From positions 620,001 through 684,000 of the forward strand of contig NZ_JADJNN010000001.1 in the NCBI RefSeq assembly GCF_016714285.1: a DNA stretch of 64,000 nt, in the 5' to 3' direction. The number at the start of each line of letters is the position of its first letter. The first letter of the stretch is position 1. The notes beneath the pieces are model-generated. The model was not told the DNA's origin. It ran no database searches and was given only the letters and a program-made list of their open reading frames with translations. Shown here in pieces: positions 36,534 to 46,760 of this stretch. Made by a program: the position numbers and the translations under genes. The DNA comes from Nannocystis sp. GTDB lineage: Bacteria; Myxococcota_A; Polyangia; Nannocystales; Nannocystaceae.

Positions 36534-37906
36534 CCCCTCGCATGCACCGCGTCGCCCTGCCCTTCCTCGCCCTCGCGCTCGCATGCGAGGAGACGTCGGA
36601 CGTCGACGTCGCGCTCGCGGGCGGTGACACCACCGTGTTCGACAGCACCGGCAACGCCTTCTCGCTGTCGGCCCGCAACATGAGCTTCGATCGTCGGCAG
36701 CGCTTTGTCGTCGGTAACTCCTTCTTCAACAAGAACTGGGTCGCCGCCCCGAGCTCCACCGCCAGTCGCGACGGCCTCGGCCCCACCTTCAACGCCCGCT
36801 CGTGCTCGACCTGTCACCGCAAGGACGGCCGCGGCCGCCCGCCCGGCCCCGGCGAGGAGTTCACGAGCATGCTCCTGCGCCTCTCGCTGCCCGGCGTCGG
36901 CGCCCACGGTGGTCCGCTCGCCGCCGGCCCCTACGGCGATCAGCTGCAGCCCCAGGCGATCGCCGAGGTCCCGGCCGAGGGCACGCCGCGCGTCCGCTAC
37001 GTCGAACGCGCGGGCCAATTCGCCGACGGCACGACCTACAGCCTGCGCGTCCCCAACTACACGATCGAGTCGCCCAGCCTCGGTCCGCTGCCCGCCGGGC
37101 TGCTGATCTCGCCGCGCGTCGCCCCGGCGATGATCGGCATGGGCCTGCTCGCCGCGATCCCCGAGGCCGACCTGCTCGCCCGCGCCGACCCCGACGACGA
37201 CGACGGTGACGGCATCTCCGGCCGGCCGAACCGCGTGTGGGACGCCGCCGCGGGCGAGCCTGCCCTCGGCCGCTTCGGCTGGAAGGCCAACCAGCCGAGC
37301 GTGCGCCAGCAGACCGCGGGCGCCTTCCTCGGCGACATGGGCATCAGCTCCTCACTCTTCACCGACCAGAACTGTCCCGAGGGACAGGCGGCCTGCGCGG
37401 CCGCGCCGACCGGCGGCGCCCCGGAGATCGACGACGACCTGCTCGCCGACGTGGTGTTCTACAGCAGCACCCTCGCCGTGCCCGCGCGCCGCGACCTGGG
37501 CGACCCCGCCGCCAAGCGCGGCGAGCAGCAGTTCCTGGCGGCCGGCTGCGACGCCTGCCACACCCCGCGCCAGCGCACCGCCGCGGACGACCCGCTGATC
37601 GAGGCCGCCGGCCAGACGATCTTCCCCTACACCGATCTGCTCCTGCACGACATGGGCCCGGAGCTCGCCGACGGCCGCCCCGACTACGAGGCCAGCGGCA
37701 GCGAGTGGCGCACCCCGCCGCTGTGGGGCATCGGCCTGATCGAGACCGTCAACGGCCACAGCGACCTCCTCCACGACGGCCGCGCCCGCTCGCGGATGGA
37801 GGCCGTCCTGTGGCACGGCGGCGAGGGGCAGGCCGCCCGCGACGCCGTGCTCACCCTGTCCGCTGACGAGCGCGCTGACCTGGACGCCTTCCTCCGCTCA
37901 CTGTGA
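36530..37906 (+). CDS. Di-heme c-type cytochrome lipoprotein (DUF1111, thiol oxidoreductase family)
   Basis: 458 residues. The signal MHRVALPFLALALAC gives a lipid cysteine at Cys19. Two c-type heme sites are present: CSTCH (92-96) and CDACH (340-344). Family phrases include GLGPTFNARSCSTCH, MGLLAAIPEADLLARADPDDDDGDGISGR, RFGWKANQPSVRQQTAGAFLGDMG and RTPPLWGIG. Relatives are encoded next to imelysins in iron-regulated loci and are thought to act in periplasmic redox steps of iron uptake; the exact reaction is unproven. The coding phrase NCPEGQAAC is encoded by a copy of the window's palindrome (37372-37387). It is joined to its neighbours by 4-base and 1-base overlaps. Confidence 0.93.
   Translation: MTPRMHRVALPFLALALACEETSDVDVALAGGDTTVFDSTGNAFSLSARNMSFDRRQRFVVGNSFFNKNWVAAPSSTASRDGLGPTFNARSCSTCHRKDGRGRPPGPGEEFTSMLLRLSLPGVGAHGGPLAAGPYGDQLQPQAIAEVPAEGTPRVRYVERAGQFADGTTYSLRVPNYTIESPSLGPLPAGLLISPRVAPAMIGMGLLAAIPEADLLARADPDDDDGDGISGRPNRVWDAAAGEPALGRFGWKANQPSVRQQTAGAFLGDMGISSSLFTDQNCPEGQAACAAAPTGGAPEIDDDLLADVVFYSSTLAVPARRDLGDPAAKRGEQQFLAAGCDACHTPRQRTAADDPLIEAAGQTIFPYTDLLLHDMGPELADGRPDYEASGSEWRTPPLWGIGLIETVNGHSDLLHDGRARSRMEAVLWHGGEGQAARDAVLTLSADERADLDAFLRSL
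37372..37387. repeat. Dispersed palindrome copy in the di-heme cytochrome gene
   Basis: A perfect 16-bp interrupted palindrome, CTGTCCC-GA-GGGACAG, is translated as CPEGQ between two cysteines. Confidence 0.75.
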
Positions 37907-38952
37907 TGCCGACCATGCGCAGCTGCCCTCTCCGACCTGTCCTCACGGCCCTGTCTCTCGGGACACTCCTGTTCGCCGCGTGCGGCCCGGCCGACAGCGC
38001 CCGCCGCGACCTGCTCGCCTACCTCGCCGACGAGGTGATCGAGCCGAGGCAGGCCGAGCTCGCGCAGGCCGCCGTCACCCTGGCGGGCGCCACCCGGAGC
38101 CTGTGCAGCAGCGGCGAGCCCGGGCCCGCGCGCACCGCCTGGCTGGCGCTGCGAGCCCACTGGGGCGTCACCGCGGCCTTCGCCTTCGGGCCCGTGATCG
38201 ACCAGGCGCAGGCCGGCCCGCTCGACTACTGGCCGGTCCGCAGCGACACGATCGAGGCCGCGATCACCGGCGCCCCCGCGGCGATCGACGGCGCCTACAT
38301 CGACGGCCTCGGCACCAGCGCGAAGGGCATGCCGGCGCTCGAGTACCTGCTCTTCGCCCCGCCGACGCCCACCGGTCCGCGCTGCGACTACGCCGTCGCG
38401 CTCGCCGACGACATCGAGCGCCGCTGCGCCGAGATCGCCGCGGCCTGGCACGACGAGCACGCCGAGGCCCTGCGCAACGCCGGCCACGGCAGCGCCGTCT
38501 ACCCGAGCGAGCAGGCCGGCCTCGACGCCGTCGTCAACGCCACCATCGAGAACCTCTATCGCGTCGTCAAGACCAAGCTCGACCGCCCGCTCGGCAACCT
38601 CACCGGCAGCGACCCCGACGGCAGCCTGGTCGAGAGCCGCTTCAGCGACAACGGGCACAACGACATCGCCGCCAACCTCGACGGCTTCGAGCGCGCCTAC
38701 GTCCACGAGGGCCTGGCCAGCCTGGTCGCCGCGAAGAACCCCGACCTCGACCAGCGCATCGTCGACCAGCTGGCGACCGCACGCATCGCCCTGACCGCCG
38801 TGCCGCGCTCGCTGCAGGACGCGGTCGTCGACCAGCGCGGCGCGGTGCAGACGCTGCGCGACGAGGTCGACGCCCTGCGCCGCCTGATCAAGCTCGACGT
38901 CGCCAGCCTGCTCGGCGTCACCCTCTCGCTCAGCGACAACGACGGCGACTGA
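37906..38952 (+). CDS. Second imelysin-family lipoprotein
   Basis: 348 residues, with a signal peptide ending at Cys26 (GTLLFAAC). The mature part is the imelysin helical domain, but the first family motif is degenerate: KGMPALEYLLF stands where GxHxxE is expected, as in the second imelysin paralogue of many such loci. The later RFSDNGHNDIAANLDGFERAY and C-terminal LGVTLSLSDNDGD resemble the end of the first imelysin (ITLNLEE). ATG 37906 shares a base with the previous stop (TGATG). Degenerate palindrome units (37934-37967) lie inside the signal-peptide coding region. Confidence 0.88.
   Translation: MPTMRSCPLRPVLTALSLGTLLFAACGPADSARRDLLAYLADEVIEPRQAELAQAAVTLAGATRSLCSSGEPGPARTAWLALRAHWGVTAAFAFGPVIDQAQAGPLDYWPVRSDTIEAAITGAPAAIDGAYIDGLGTSAKGMPALEYLLFAPPTPTGPRCDYAVALADDIERRCAEIAAAWHDEHAEALRNAGHGSAVYPSEQAGLDAVVNATIENLYRVVKTKLDRPLGNLTGSDPDGSLVESRFSDNGHNDIAANLDGFERAYVHEGLASLVAAKNPDLDQRIVDQLATARIALTAVPRSLQDAVVDQRGAVQTLRDEVDALRRLIKLDVASLLGVTLSLSDNDGD
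37934..37967. repeat. Degenerate palindrome units in imelysin signal peptide region
   Basis: GACCTGTCCTCACGGCCCTGTCTCTCGGGACACT contains two CTGTC...GGGACA-like units, translated as RPVLTALSLGTL. Confidence 0.5.
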
Positions 38953-38960
38953 AGGCGGCG

Positions 38961-40319
<1,359 letters not shown>

Positions 40320-40367
40320 CCGCGAGCTCGCGCGCGACCGCCTGCGCCCCGCCGTGACGAGCTCGCC

Positions 40368-41867
40368 TCAGGGCACGCCCGCGGCCAGCTCGAGATCGAG
40401 GCGGAGGTCGCTGCTAAACGCGTAGTGCTGGTGCAGCTCGACCGCCAGCACGTTCTCACCGACCACCAGCGCTGCGCCATCGATCAGCGTCTCGCTCATG
40501 CGTGGCGTGAACCAGTTGCTGACGGCGAGGCCCGCCCGCGTCGCGGCCACGATCGGACCCTCCGGCAAATTGATGCGGTACACCTCGACCCCGTTGAGGT
40601 AGACCACGGCGCCGTCGTCGACCGCGAGGCGCAGGCGCAGCGGATCGCCCTCCGCGAACGACCCGTCGCCGACGCTGAAGCGGTGGCGCAGGTAAGTGGT
40701 CATCGGCTTCACCGGCGAGGCGCCGCCCGGCAGCGTCGTCCCCTCGCCGCCAGCCCCGTAGCCGAGCGGCGCGGCGCCCTCGGGCCAGTCCGCGTCCGCG
40801 AATTCCAGCGCGTTCCAGCCGGGCCCCGCGTCGCGCTCGTGGTAACGCCAGCTCGCGCCGGCCGCGATCACCGTGGACCACTCCGTGGGCGCCCCGGCGA
40901 ACAGCTGCAGGCGGTCGACCAGCAGCCCGCCGGGCGCGACCTCGTCGATGACCATGCGCGTCTCGTCGGCCGTGATCCGCAGCGCCCCGTAGGTGTCGGC
41001 GTGGCCGCGCTGCGAGCCGACCGTCTCGATGGTGAAGGGCCGCAGCGCGGCGCCGCCGGTGCCGAGCACGATCTGCGGCACGCCGTCCGCGACGATCCGC
41101 TCGTAGTCGTGGTCGTGCCCGGTCAGCAGCAGATCGGCGCCCCAAGCCGCGAACGGCCACTGCATCCACACGGCGTCGCGGTGGTAGCCGGACGATCGCG
41201 GCGGATGGTGCATCAGCACCACCTTGAAGCTCGCGTCCGAGTCTGCCAGCGCCGCCTCGAGCCACAGGCCCTGCGTCGTCCCCGGCGCCACGCCCTCGGG
41301 CTCGCGTGGATCGCTGTCGAGGGAGAACAGCTCGACCGGTCCGCGCCGCACCCGGTAGTAGCGCTCGTTGCCCGGCAGCTCGAAGTAGTCGAAGTACGGC
41401 TCCAGGGACCCGCCGTCCCAGTCGTGGTTTCCCGGGCACGGGAAGAAGCGGTTCTCGGCCGCGCCCGCGCCGTAGCTGCCGCGATAGGGCGCGATGAAGG
41501 CGTGGTAGTGCTTGCCGATGTTGACGTCGATCGTGTCGGCCGATCCGGTGAAATAGTTGTTGTCGCCGACCGTGGCCACGAAGTCCGGCGCCCACCCGCG
41601 GACCATCGCCGCGACGTCGCGGGTCGGCTGGATGTCGAGGCCGAAGTCGCCGATCACCGCGAAGCGCACGCTCCCGGGCGGCGGCGGCTCCACGCCGGTG
41701 TCGCCCGGCCCGCTCGTGCCGCCGCCAGTGCCAGTCGGGCTGCCAGTCTCGCTGCTCGCCAGCGTGCTCGCCTCGCCGCCGCTGCCCGGACCCTGCGTCG
41801 CTTCGCCCGCGACCTGTCCGTCCGGACAGGCGGCGAGCGACACGAGGAGGGCGGCGATGCGGCGCAC
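40368..41867 (-). CDS. Calcineurin-like metallophosphoesterase lipoprotein
   Basis: 499 residues from GTG 41867. The signal peptide is short with lipobox SLAAC (Cys14), followed by PDGQVAG (repeat-derived) and a Ser/Thr/Gly stalk to about residue 60. The phosphoesterase core shows the five blocks FAVIGDFGLD, VATVGDNNY, PCPGNHDW, VVLMHHPP and LTGHDHDYER, which bind two metal ions, close to tartrate-resistant acid phosphatases. A C-terminal beta-sandwich (WRYHERDAGPGWNALEFADADWPEG ... LRLAVDDGAVVYLNGVEV) is a carbohydrate-binding-like module seen on secreted hydrolases. The natural substrate is unknown. It is convergent with the HTTM operon. Confidence 0.9.
   Translation of the reverse strand: MRRIAALLVSLAACPDGQVAGEATQGPGSGGEASTLASSETGSPTGTGGGTSGPGDTGVEPPPPGSVRFAVIGDFGLDIQPTRDVAAMVRGWAPDFVATVGDNNYFTGSADTIDVNIGKHYHAFIAPYRGSYGAGAAENRFFPCPGNHDWDGGSLEPYFDYFELPGNERYYRVRRGPVELFSLDSDPREPEGVAPGTTQGLWLEAALADSDASFKVVLMHHPPRSSGYHRDAVWMQWPFAAWGADLLLTGHDHDYERIVADGVPQIVLGTGGAALRPFTIETVGSQRGHADTYGALRITADETRMVIDEVAPGGLLVDRLQLFAGAPTEWSTVIAAGASWRYHERDAGPGWNALEFADADWPEGAAPLGYGAGGEGTTLPGGASPVKPMTTYLRHRFSVGDGSFAEGDPLRLRLAVDDGAVVYLNGVEVYRINLPEGPIVAATRAGLAVSNWFTPRMSETLIDGAALVVGENVLAVELHQHYAFSSDLRLDLELAAGVP
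41813..41830. repeat. Dispersed palindrome copy next to the lipobox
   Basis: CCTGTCCG-TC-CGGACAGG (8-bp arms) directly follows the lipid-attachment cysteine codon of the metallophosphoesterase and encodes PDGQV. Confidence 0.8.
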
Positions 41868-41926
41868 CGCCTCACCATACCCCGACGCGCAGCGCCTGGC
41901 AGCCTCGCCTGCGCGTGTGGCTCGCG

Positions 41927-44900
41927 TCAGGCGTCGTCGCGGGCGCGGATGAACAGCCCCTGGCTCGTCATCGAGAAGCCGGCCCGCTCCAGCGTCGGCG
42001 CCAGGGGCGAGCGCTGGGCGTCGACGCCGTCGATCTGGGCGATGACCAGCGTGCGCCGCGGACCGCCGACGAGGCCCGCGAGGGCCCGCGCCAGCGCAGC
42101 CGCGAATTGGTTGCGCTCGCTGTCCGCGTCCGGGAGGAAGGTCCACAGCGTGCGGGCGTCCTTGCCGACGTACGCCGCCAGCACCCCGTCGATCAGCACG
42201 ACGCGGGTGTGGGCCGCGCGCGCGAGGCGAGCCCCGGCCCGCTCGGGCCACGGGAGCGCCGCGCCGTACGCGTTGGCCGGGTCGGTGCTGGCGAGCACGC
42301 AGATCTCGGGCCGCTCGCCCGGCTCACGCAGCGAACGCAGGCGCTCGTCGGCGCCAGGCAGGGCGAACTGGGCCCCGCCGAGCCCGTCGACGAAGTAGCC
42401 GCGGCGCAGCTGGCCCGCCGCCTCCATCGCCCCGAGCACCGGGTACACCGCCGCGAAGCCCCCCGCCACGTCCTCGGCCTGCAGCGCCTCACGGGTCAGT
42501 ACGCCGTGGCGATCGAGCAGCGCCCGCGCCAGCGCGGCGGCCCGCGCCGTCGCCGACGGCGAGTCACCGGTCCCGTCGGCCATGTCGATCGCGCCTGGCG
42601 CTTGCGACCTGTCCTGCGCGACCTGTCCCGACGGACCTGTCCCCCGGGCCATCTGCCCCGCGCCTGGCGCTTGCGACCTGTCCTGCGCGACCTGTCCCAT
42701 CAGACCTGTCCCGGGGACCATCTGCCCCGCGCCGGGCTCCTGTGATGGACCTGTCTCCGGGGCCAGGTACGGCAGCAGCGACCAGCGCCCCTCGCTCCCC
42801 GGCGGTCCCAGCCGGCGGGCCCGGAACAGGCCCTGCGGCGGCGCGCGGCGGCGGTGATCGGAGGCCGAGCCGTGCACGATCTTCCGCAGCGGGCTCAGGG
42901 TGTCGTTGCCGAGCTCGCCGGCCCACACCAGCTGCCACAGCGCCGCCAGCAGGTCGGCCGGGAAGGCCCCCGTCGCGCTCGCCAGATCGGCGAAGAACGA
43001 GGCCCCGCGGGCCGCCAGCAGCCCGCGCAGCCGCTGCGCCAGCTCACCCGTCGCCGGTCGCGGCGGGCGGGCCAGCAGCGGCCAGTCGTCGGCGAGGTAG
43101 AGCGCGATGCGGCCGTCGCTGGCCCCGACCGCCTCGAGCCCGCACCAGCGCAGCTCACCCGCGGCGCACAGGGCGTCGAGGTCCTCCGGTCGGTAGTCGA
43201 CGACACGCGCCGGCAAGATCTCGGTGTCGAGCGCCGACGCCAGCAGCGGCGCGCCCTGCAGCTGGGCGACCACCGCGAGCAGCGCCTCGGGCCCGCGACG
43301 CGGCCGCGTCACGCCCTGCCAGTGCGGCAGGAAGCGCCCGAGCGTCGCCGCCGACACCGGCTCGACCGCGCGTCGCAGCCGGGCCAGGCTGCGCTGCTTG
43401 AGCCCGCGCAGCACCTTGACGTCGCACCACTCGCGCCCCTGCCCGCCCGGCGTGAACTCGCCGGCCAGCACCCGATCCTCACCCGCGAGCCGCTGCAGCA
43501 CCGACTCGACCACCGCGACGCCGAGCCCGAGCGCGAGCGCCGCCGCGGCCGCCGTGAACGGCCCGTGCGTGCGCGCGTGGCGAGCCACGACATCACCCAG
43601 CGGATCGTCCACCGCGGCCCGCAGCGTCGGCGGCAGGTCGTCCTGCAGGCTCACCCCGAGCGCGTCGCGCAGCCGGCTCGCGTCCTCGATCGCCGCGTGC
43701 CGCACCCCGCCCGCGATCACCACGGCCACGATCCGACCCTCCCGCGCGAGCTCCGAGAGCCACCCCGCGGCGGCCTCCTGCGGGCGCGACCGGGCCGCAC
43801 ACGCCTCGCTCGACAAGGGTCCCAAGGAGAGCAGCAGCTCGTGTAATCCGTCGGCCGAGCTCGCCGCGCGTGCGCCATCGAGGCGCTGCAGCCCCTGCTC
43901 CGCCTCGACGATCGCCGCCGCGTCGAGCAGCTCGCGCAGGCTCGCCTCGCCGAGCAGCGCCCGCAGCTGACTGGCGTCGACCGCGAGCGCCTGGGCCCGC
44001 CGCTCGGCCAGCGGCGCGTCGCCCTCGTAGATGAAGTTGGCCACGTACGCGAACATCAGCGCCGCCGCGAACGGCGACGCCACGCGCGTGTCGACCACCT
44101 GCACCCGCAGCTCACGCGCCGCGATCCGCCGCAGCAACACCACCAGCGCCGGCAGGTCGAACACGTCGCGCAGGCACTCGCGGTAGGTCTCGAGCACGAT
44201 CGGGAACGCCGGGTGCCGCGACGCCACCGCCAGCAGATCCGCCGACCTCTGGCGCTGGGCCCACAGCGGCGAGCGCTTGCCCGGCAGCCGCCGCGGCAGC
44301 AGCAGCGCCCGCGCGGCGCTCTCCCGGAAGCGGGCCGCGAACACGGCCGTCGCCCCGAGACACGCGACCACCCGCGCCTCGATCTCGTCCGGGTCGATCA
44401 ACAGCATCGCTACCTCGGGCGGCGCGTCGGCGGCCGGGAAGCGCAGCACGATGCCGTCGTCCGACCACAGCGCCAGGGCCTCGATCCCCCGCTCCGCGCG
44501 CAGCCGGGCCGCGATCGCCAGGGCCCACGGCGCGTGCACCCGGGCCCCGAACGGCGACAGCACGCACACCCGCCAGTCGCCGAGCTCGTCGAGGTTGCGC
44601 TCGATCACCAGCGTGCGATCGCAGGGCAGCTCCCCGGTCGCCGCCGCCTGCTCGCGCAGGTACGCCAGCAGCTGGCTCGCCGCGCCCGCGTCGAGCCCGT
44701 GCTGCTCGCGCAGCCGCGTCTGCGCCGACGCATCGCCAGCCGCCAGCAGCTCGCGCGCCAGCTGCCCGATCGCCTGCCCGAACGCGAACGGCCGACCCGG
44801 GTTGTCGCCGTGCCAAAACGGCATCTTGCCCGGCTGCCCCGGCGCCGGCGAGACCAGCACGCGGTCGGCCGTGATCGCCTCGATGCGCCACGACGACGCC

Positions 44901-46639
44901 CCGAGCACGAACACCTCGCCGACCCGCGACTCGAACACCATCTCCTCGTCGAGCTCGCCGACCCGGCGCCCCGGGGTGCCCGCCTCGCCGAGCAGGAACA
45001 CCCCGAACAGCCCGCGGTCCGGGATCGTCCCGCCGCTCAGCACCGCCAGCATGCGCGCCCCCTCGCGGGCCCGTAGCTGGCCCGTGACCCGGTCCCACAC
45101 GATCCGCGGCCGCAGCTCCGCGAACTCGTCCGACGGGTAGCGCCCCGCCAGCATGTCGAGCACGCCCTCGAAGGCCGCGCGCGGCAGCTCGGCGAACGGC
45201 GCCGCCCCGCGCAGCATCGCGTACAGCGCGTCGATGTGCCACGGCTCCATCGCCAGCGTCGCCACGATCTGCTGCGCCAGCACGTCGAGCGGGCAACGCG
45301 GATAGCGGCTCTCCTCGACCTCGCCCGCGCGCATCTGCGGCGTCGCGGCGGCGCAGGCCAGCAGGTCGCCGCGAAACTTCGGCATCAGCACCCCGCGCGA
45401 CACGGCCCCGACCTGGTGCCCCGCGCGACCGATCCGCTGGATCCCCGCAGCCACCGAGGGCGGCGCCTCGATCTGGATCACCAGGTCGAGCGCGCCGATG
45501 TCGATCCCGAGCTCGAGCGAGCTGGTCGCCACGATCGCCGGCAGCTCGCCCGCCTTGAGCCGCGCCTCGATCATCTGCCGCCGCTCGCGGGCCACCGAGC
45601 CGTGGTGCGCCAGGGCCAGCTCCTCGCCCGCCGCCTCGTTGATCGCCGCCGCCAGGCGCTCGGCCAGGCGCCGCGAGTTGCAGAAGATCATCGTCGATCG
45701 GTGGCCGCGGATCAGCGCCACCAGGCGGGGATAGATCACCGGCCAGATCGACCCCGCCGCGGCCGATCGCCTGCCCTTTCGCACCTGTCCCTTCGCACCT
45801 GTCCCTTCCGACCTGTCCCCGGAGACCTGCGTGCGCGCCTGCTCGAGCGCCGGCATCTCGACCCGCAGATCCCACAGCTTGCGCGCCCCCGCGTCGACGA
45901 TCTCGACCGGACGCGGGATCATCAACCCCTCGGCATCGAGCTCGGCCCCGCCGAGCAGGCGCGCCACCTCGTCGAGCGGGCGCTGGGTCGCCGACAGCCC
46001 GATCCGCTGGGCCGCCGCCACGCCCGGGCGCGCCGCCCTGCGCAGCGCCTCGAGCCGCTCGAGCGACACGAACAGGTGGGCCCCGCGCTTGCTCGCCACC
46101 AGCGCGTGGATCTCGTCGATCACGATCGCGTCGACGCTGGCCAGCAGCGCCCGCGCCCCGCTGGTCAGCATCAGGTACAGCGACTCCGGCGTGGTGATCA
46201 GGATGTCGGGCGGCTGCCGCACCAGCCGCGCCCGCTCGACCATCGAGGTGTCCCCCGACCGCACGCCGAGGCTCGGCACGCGGTGGGCCGCGCCGAGCTC
46301 CACCGCCGCCGCCGCGATGCCGGCGAGCGGCGCCCGCAGGTTGCGCTCGACATCCACCGCCAGCGCCTTGAGCGGCGAGACGTAGAGCAGCCGGCAGCGA
46401 TCCGCCGCCGCCGGCTCCGGCGAGAACATCAGGCGATCGAGCCCGGCGAGGAAGGCCGCCAGCGTCTTGCCCGAGCCCGTCGGCGCCAGCAGCAGCGTCG
46501 AGCGCCCGGCCGCGATCGCCGGCCAGGCCCGCGCCTGCGCCGAGGTCGGCTCGCCGAGCGCCCCGCGAAACCACCGCTGCACCGGCGCGTGGAACAACGC
46601 GAGCGCATCACCGCGATCACCAGGTGCAGGGCGAGACAC
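41927..46639 (-). CDS. lhr: Large DEAD/DEAH helicase Lhr
   Basis: 1570-residue ATP-dependent 3'-5' nucleic acid translocase linked to DNA repair. Motif I is APTGSGKT (52-59), motif II IDEIHAL, motif III LSATQRPLDEV, and motif VI HRIGRAGHQ-like in GIQRIGRAGHQVG. A long Lhr-core and winged-helix region follows (DRVLVSPAPGQPGKMPFW; WSDDGIVLRFPAADAP), then the Lhr-specific C-terminal domain. GTG 46639 has an AGGTGG ribosome site. Two repeat-derived insertions break the alignment: about residues 270-290 (QVSGDRSEGTGAKGQVRKG), within the helicase core, and about residues 1290-1360, a 23-residue unit (GAGQM...GQVAQDRSQAP) repeated. Both keep the frame. mutS ends 85 bp upstream of the start. Confidence 0.94.
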   Translation of the reverse strand: MSRPAPGDRGDALALFHAPVQRWFRGALGEPTSAQARAWPAIAAGRSTLLLAPTGSGKTLAAFLAGLDRLMFSPEPAAADRCRLLYVSPLKALAVDVERNLRAPLAGIAAAAVELGAAHRVPSLGVRSGDTSMVERARLVRQPPDILITTPESLYLMLTSGARALLASVDAIVIDEIHALVASKRGAHLFVSLERLEALRRAARPGVAAAQRIGLSATQRPLDEVARLLGGAELDAEGLMIPRPVEIVDAGARKLWDLRVEMPALEQARTQVSGDRSEGTGAKGQVRKGRRSAAAGSIWPVIYPRLVALIRGHRSTMIFCNSRRLAERLAAAINEAAGEELALAHHGSVARERRQMIEARLKAGELPAIVATSSLELGIDIGALDLVIQIEAPPSVAAGIQRIGRAGHQVGAVSRGVLMPKFRGDLLACAAATPQMRAGEVEESRYPRCPLDVLAQQIVATLAMEPWHIDALYAMLRGAAPFAELPRAAFEGVLDMLAGRYPSDEFAELRPRIVWDRVTGQLRAREGARMLAVLSGGTIPDRGLFGVFLLGEAGTPGRRVGELDEEMVFESRVGEVFVLGASSWRIEAITADRVLVSPAPGQPGKMPFWHGDNPGRPFAFGQAIGQLARELLAAGDASAQTRLREQHGLDAGAASQLLAYLREQAAATGELPCDRTLVIERNLDELGDWRVCVLSPFGARVHAPWALAIAARLRAERGIEALALWSDDGIVLRFPAADAPPEVAMLLIDPDEIEARVVACLGATAVFAARFRESAARALLLPRRLPGKRSPLWAQRQRSADLLAVASRHPAFPIVLETYRECLRDVFDLPALVVLLRRIAARELRVQVVDTRVASPFAAALMFAYVANFIYEGDAPLAERRAQALAVDASQLRALLGEASLRELLDAAAIVEAEQGLQRLDGARAASSADGLHELLLSLGPLSSEACAARSRPQEAAAGWLSELAREGRIVAVVIAGGVRHAAIEDASRLRDALGVSLQDDLPPTLRAAVDDPLGDVVARHARTHGPFTAAAAALALGLGVAVVESVLQRLAGEDRVLAGEFTPGGQGREWCDVKVLRGLKQRSLARLRRAVEPVSAATLGRFLPHWQGVTRPRRGPEALLAVVAQLQGAPLLASALDTEILPARVVDYRPEDLDALCAAGELRWCGLEAVGASDGRIALYLADDWPLLARPPRPATGELAQRLRGLLAARGASFFADLASATGAFPADLLAALWQLVWAGELGNDTLSPLRKIVHGSASDHRRRAPPQGLFRARRLGPPGSEGRWSLLPYLAPETGPSQEPGAGQMVPGTGLMGQVAQDRSQAPGAGQMARGTGPSGQVAQDRSQAPGAIDMADGTGDSPSATARAAALARALLDRHGVLTREALQAEDVAGGFAAVYPVLGAMEAAGQLRRGYFVDGLGGAQFALPGADERLRSLREPGERPEICVLASTDPANAYGAALPWPERAGARLARAAHTRVVLIDGVLAAYVGKDARTLWTFLPDADSERNQFAAALARALAGLVGGPRRTLVIAQIDGVDAQRSPLAPTLERAGFSMTSQGLFIRARDDA
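42565..42767. repeat. 69-bp tandem units of the dispersed palindrome in lhr 3' part
   Basis: Two nearly identical 69-bp units begin at 42591 and 42660, with partial units on both sides. Each contains several CCTGTCC half-palindromes with GGACCTGTCCC. They encode GTGxxGQVAQDRSQAPGAGQM repeats in a linker before the C-terminal domain. Confidence 0.92.
45771..45829. repeat. CACCTGTCCCTT tandem units inside lhr helicase core
   Basis: Three to four 14-15-bp units of CGCACCTGTCCCTT or CCGACCTGTCCCC, without full palindromes. They are translated as SGDRSEGTGAKGQVRKG between helicase motifs. Confidence 0.85.
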
Positions 46640-46673
46640 GCCCCACCTTTAGCAGAGCCGCCCCGCCCCGGGG

Positions 46674-46760
46674 CCGCTCACACCTCCGCCGACTCGACCC
46701 GCTGCAGCCGCGGACGCGACCCGCTCACACCTCCTCCGCCGCCTCGACCCGCTGCAGCCG
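46674..46760. repeat. Duplicated mutS 3' end
   Basis: The last 12 codons and stop of mutS (46721-46760) are repeated immediately downstream (46674-46710) with one substitution and a 3-bp deletion. The copy would read RLQRVESAEV-stop, the original RLQRVEAAEEV-stop. Confidence 0.9.
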
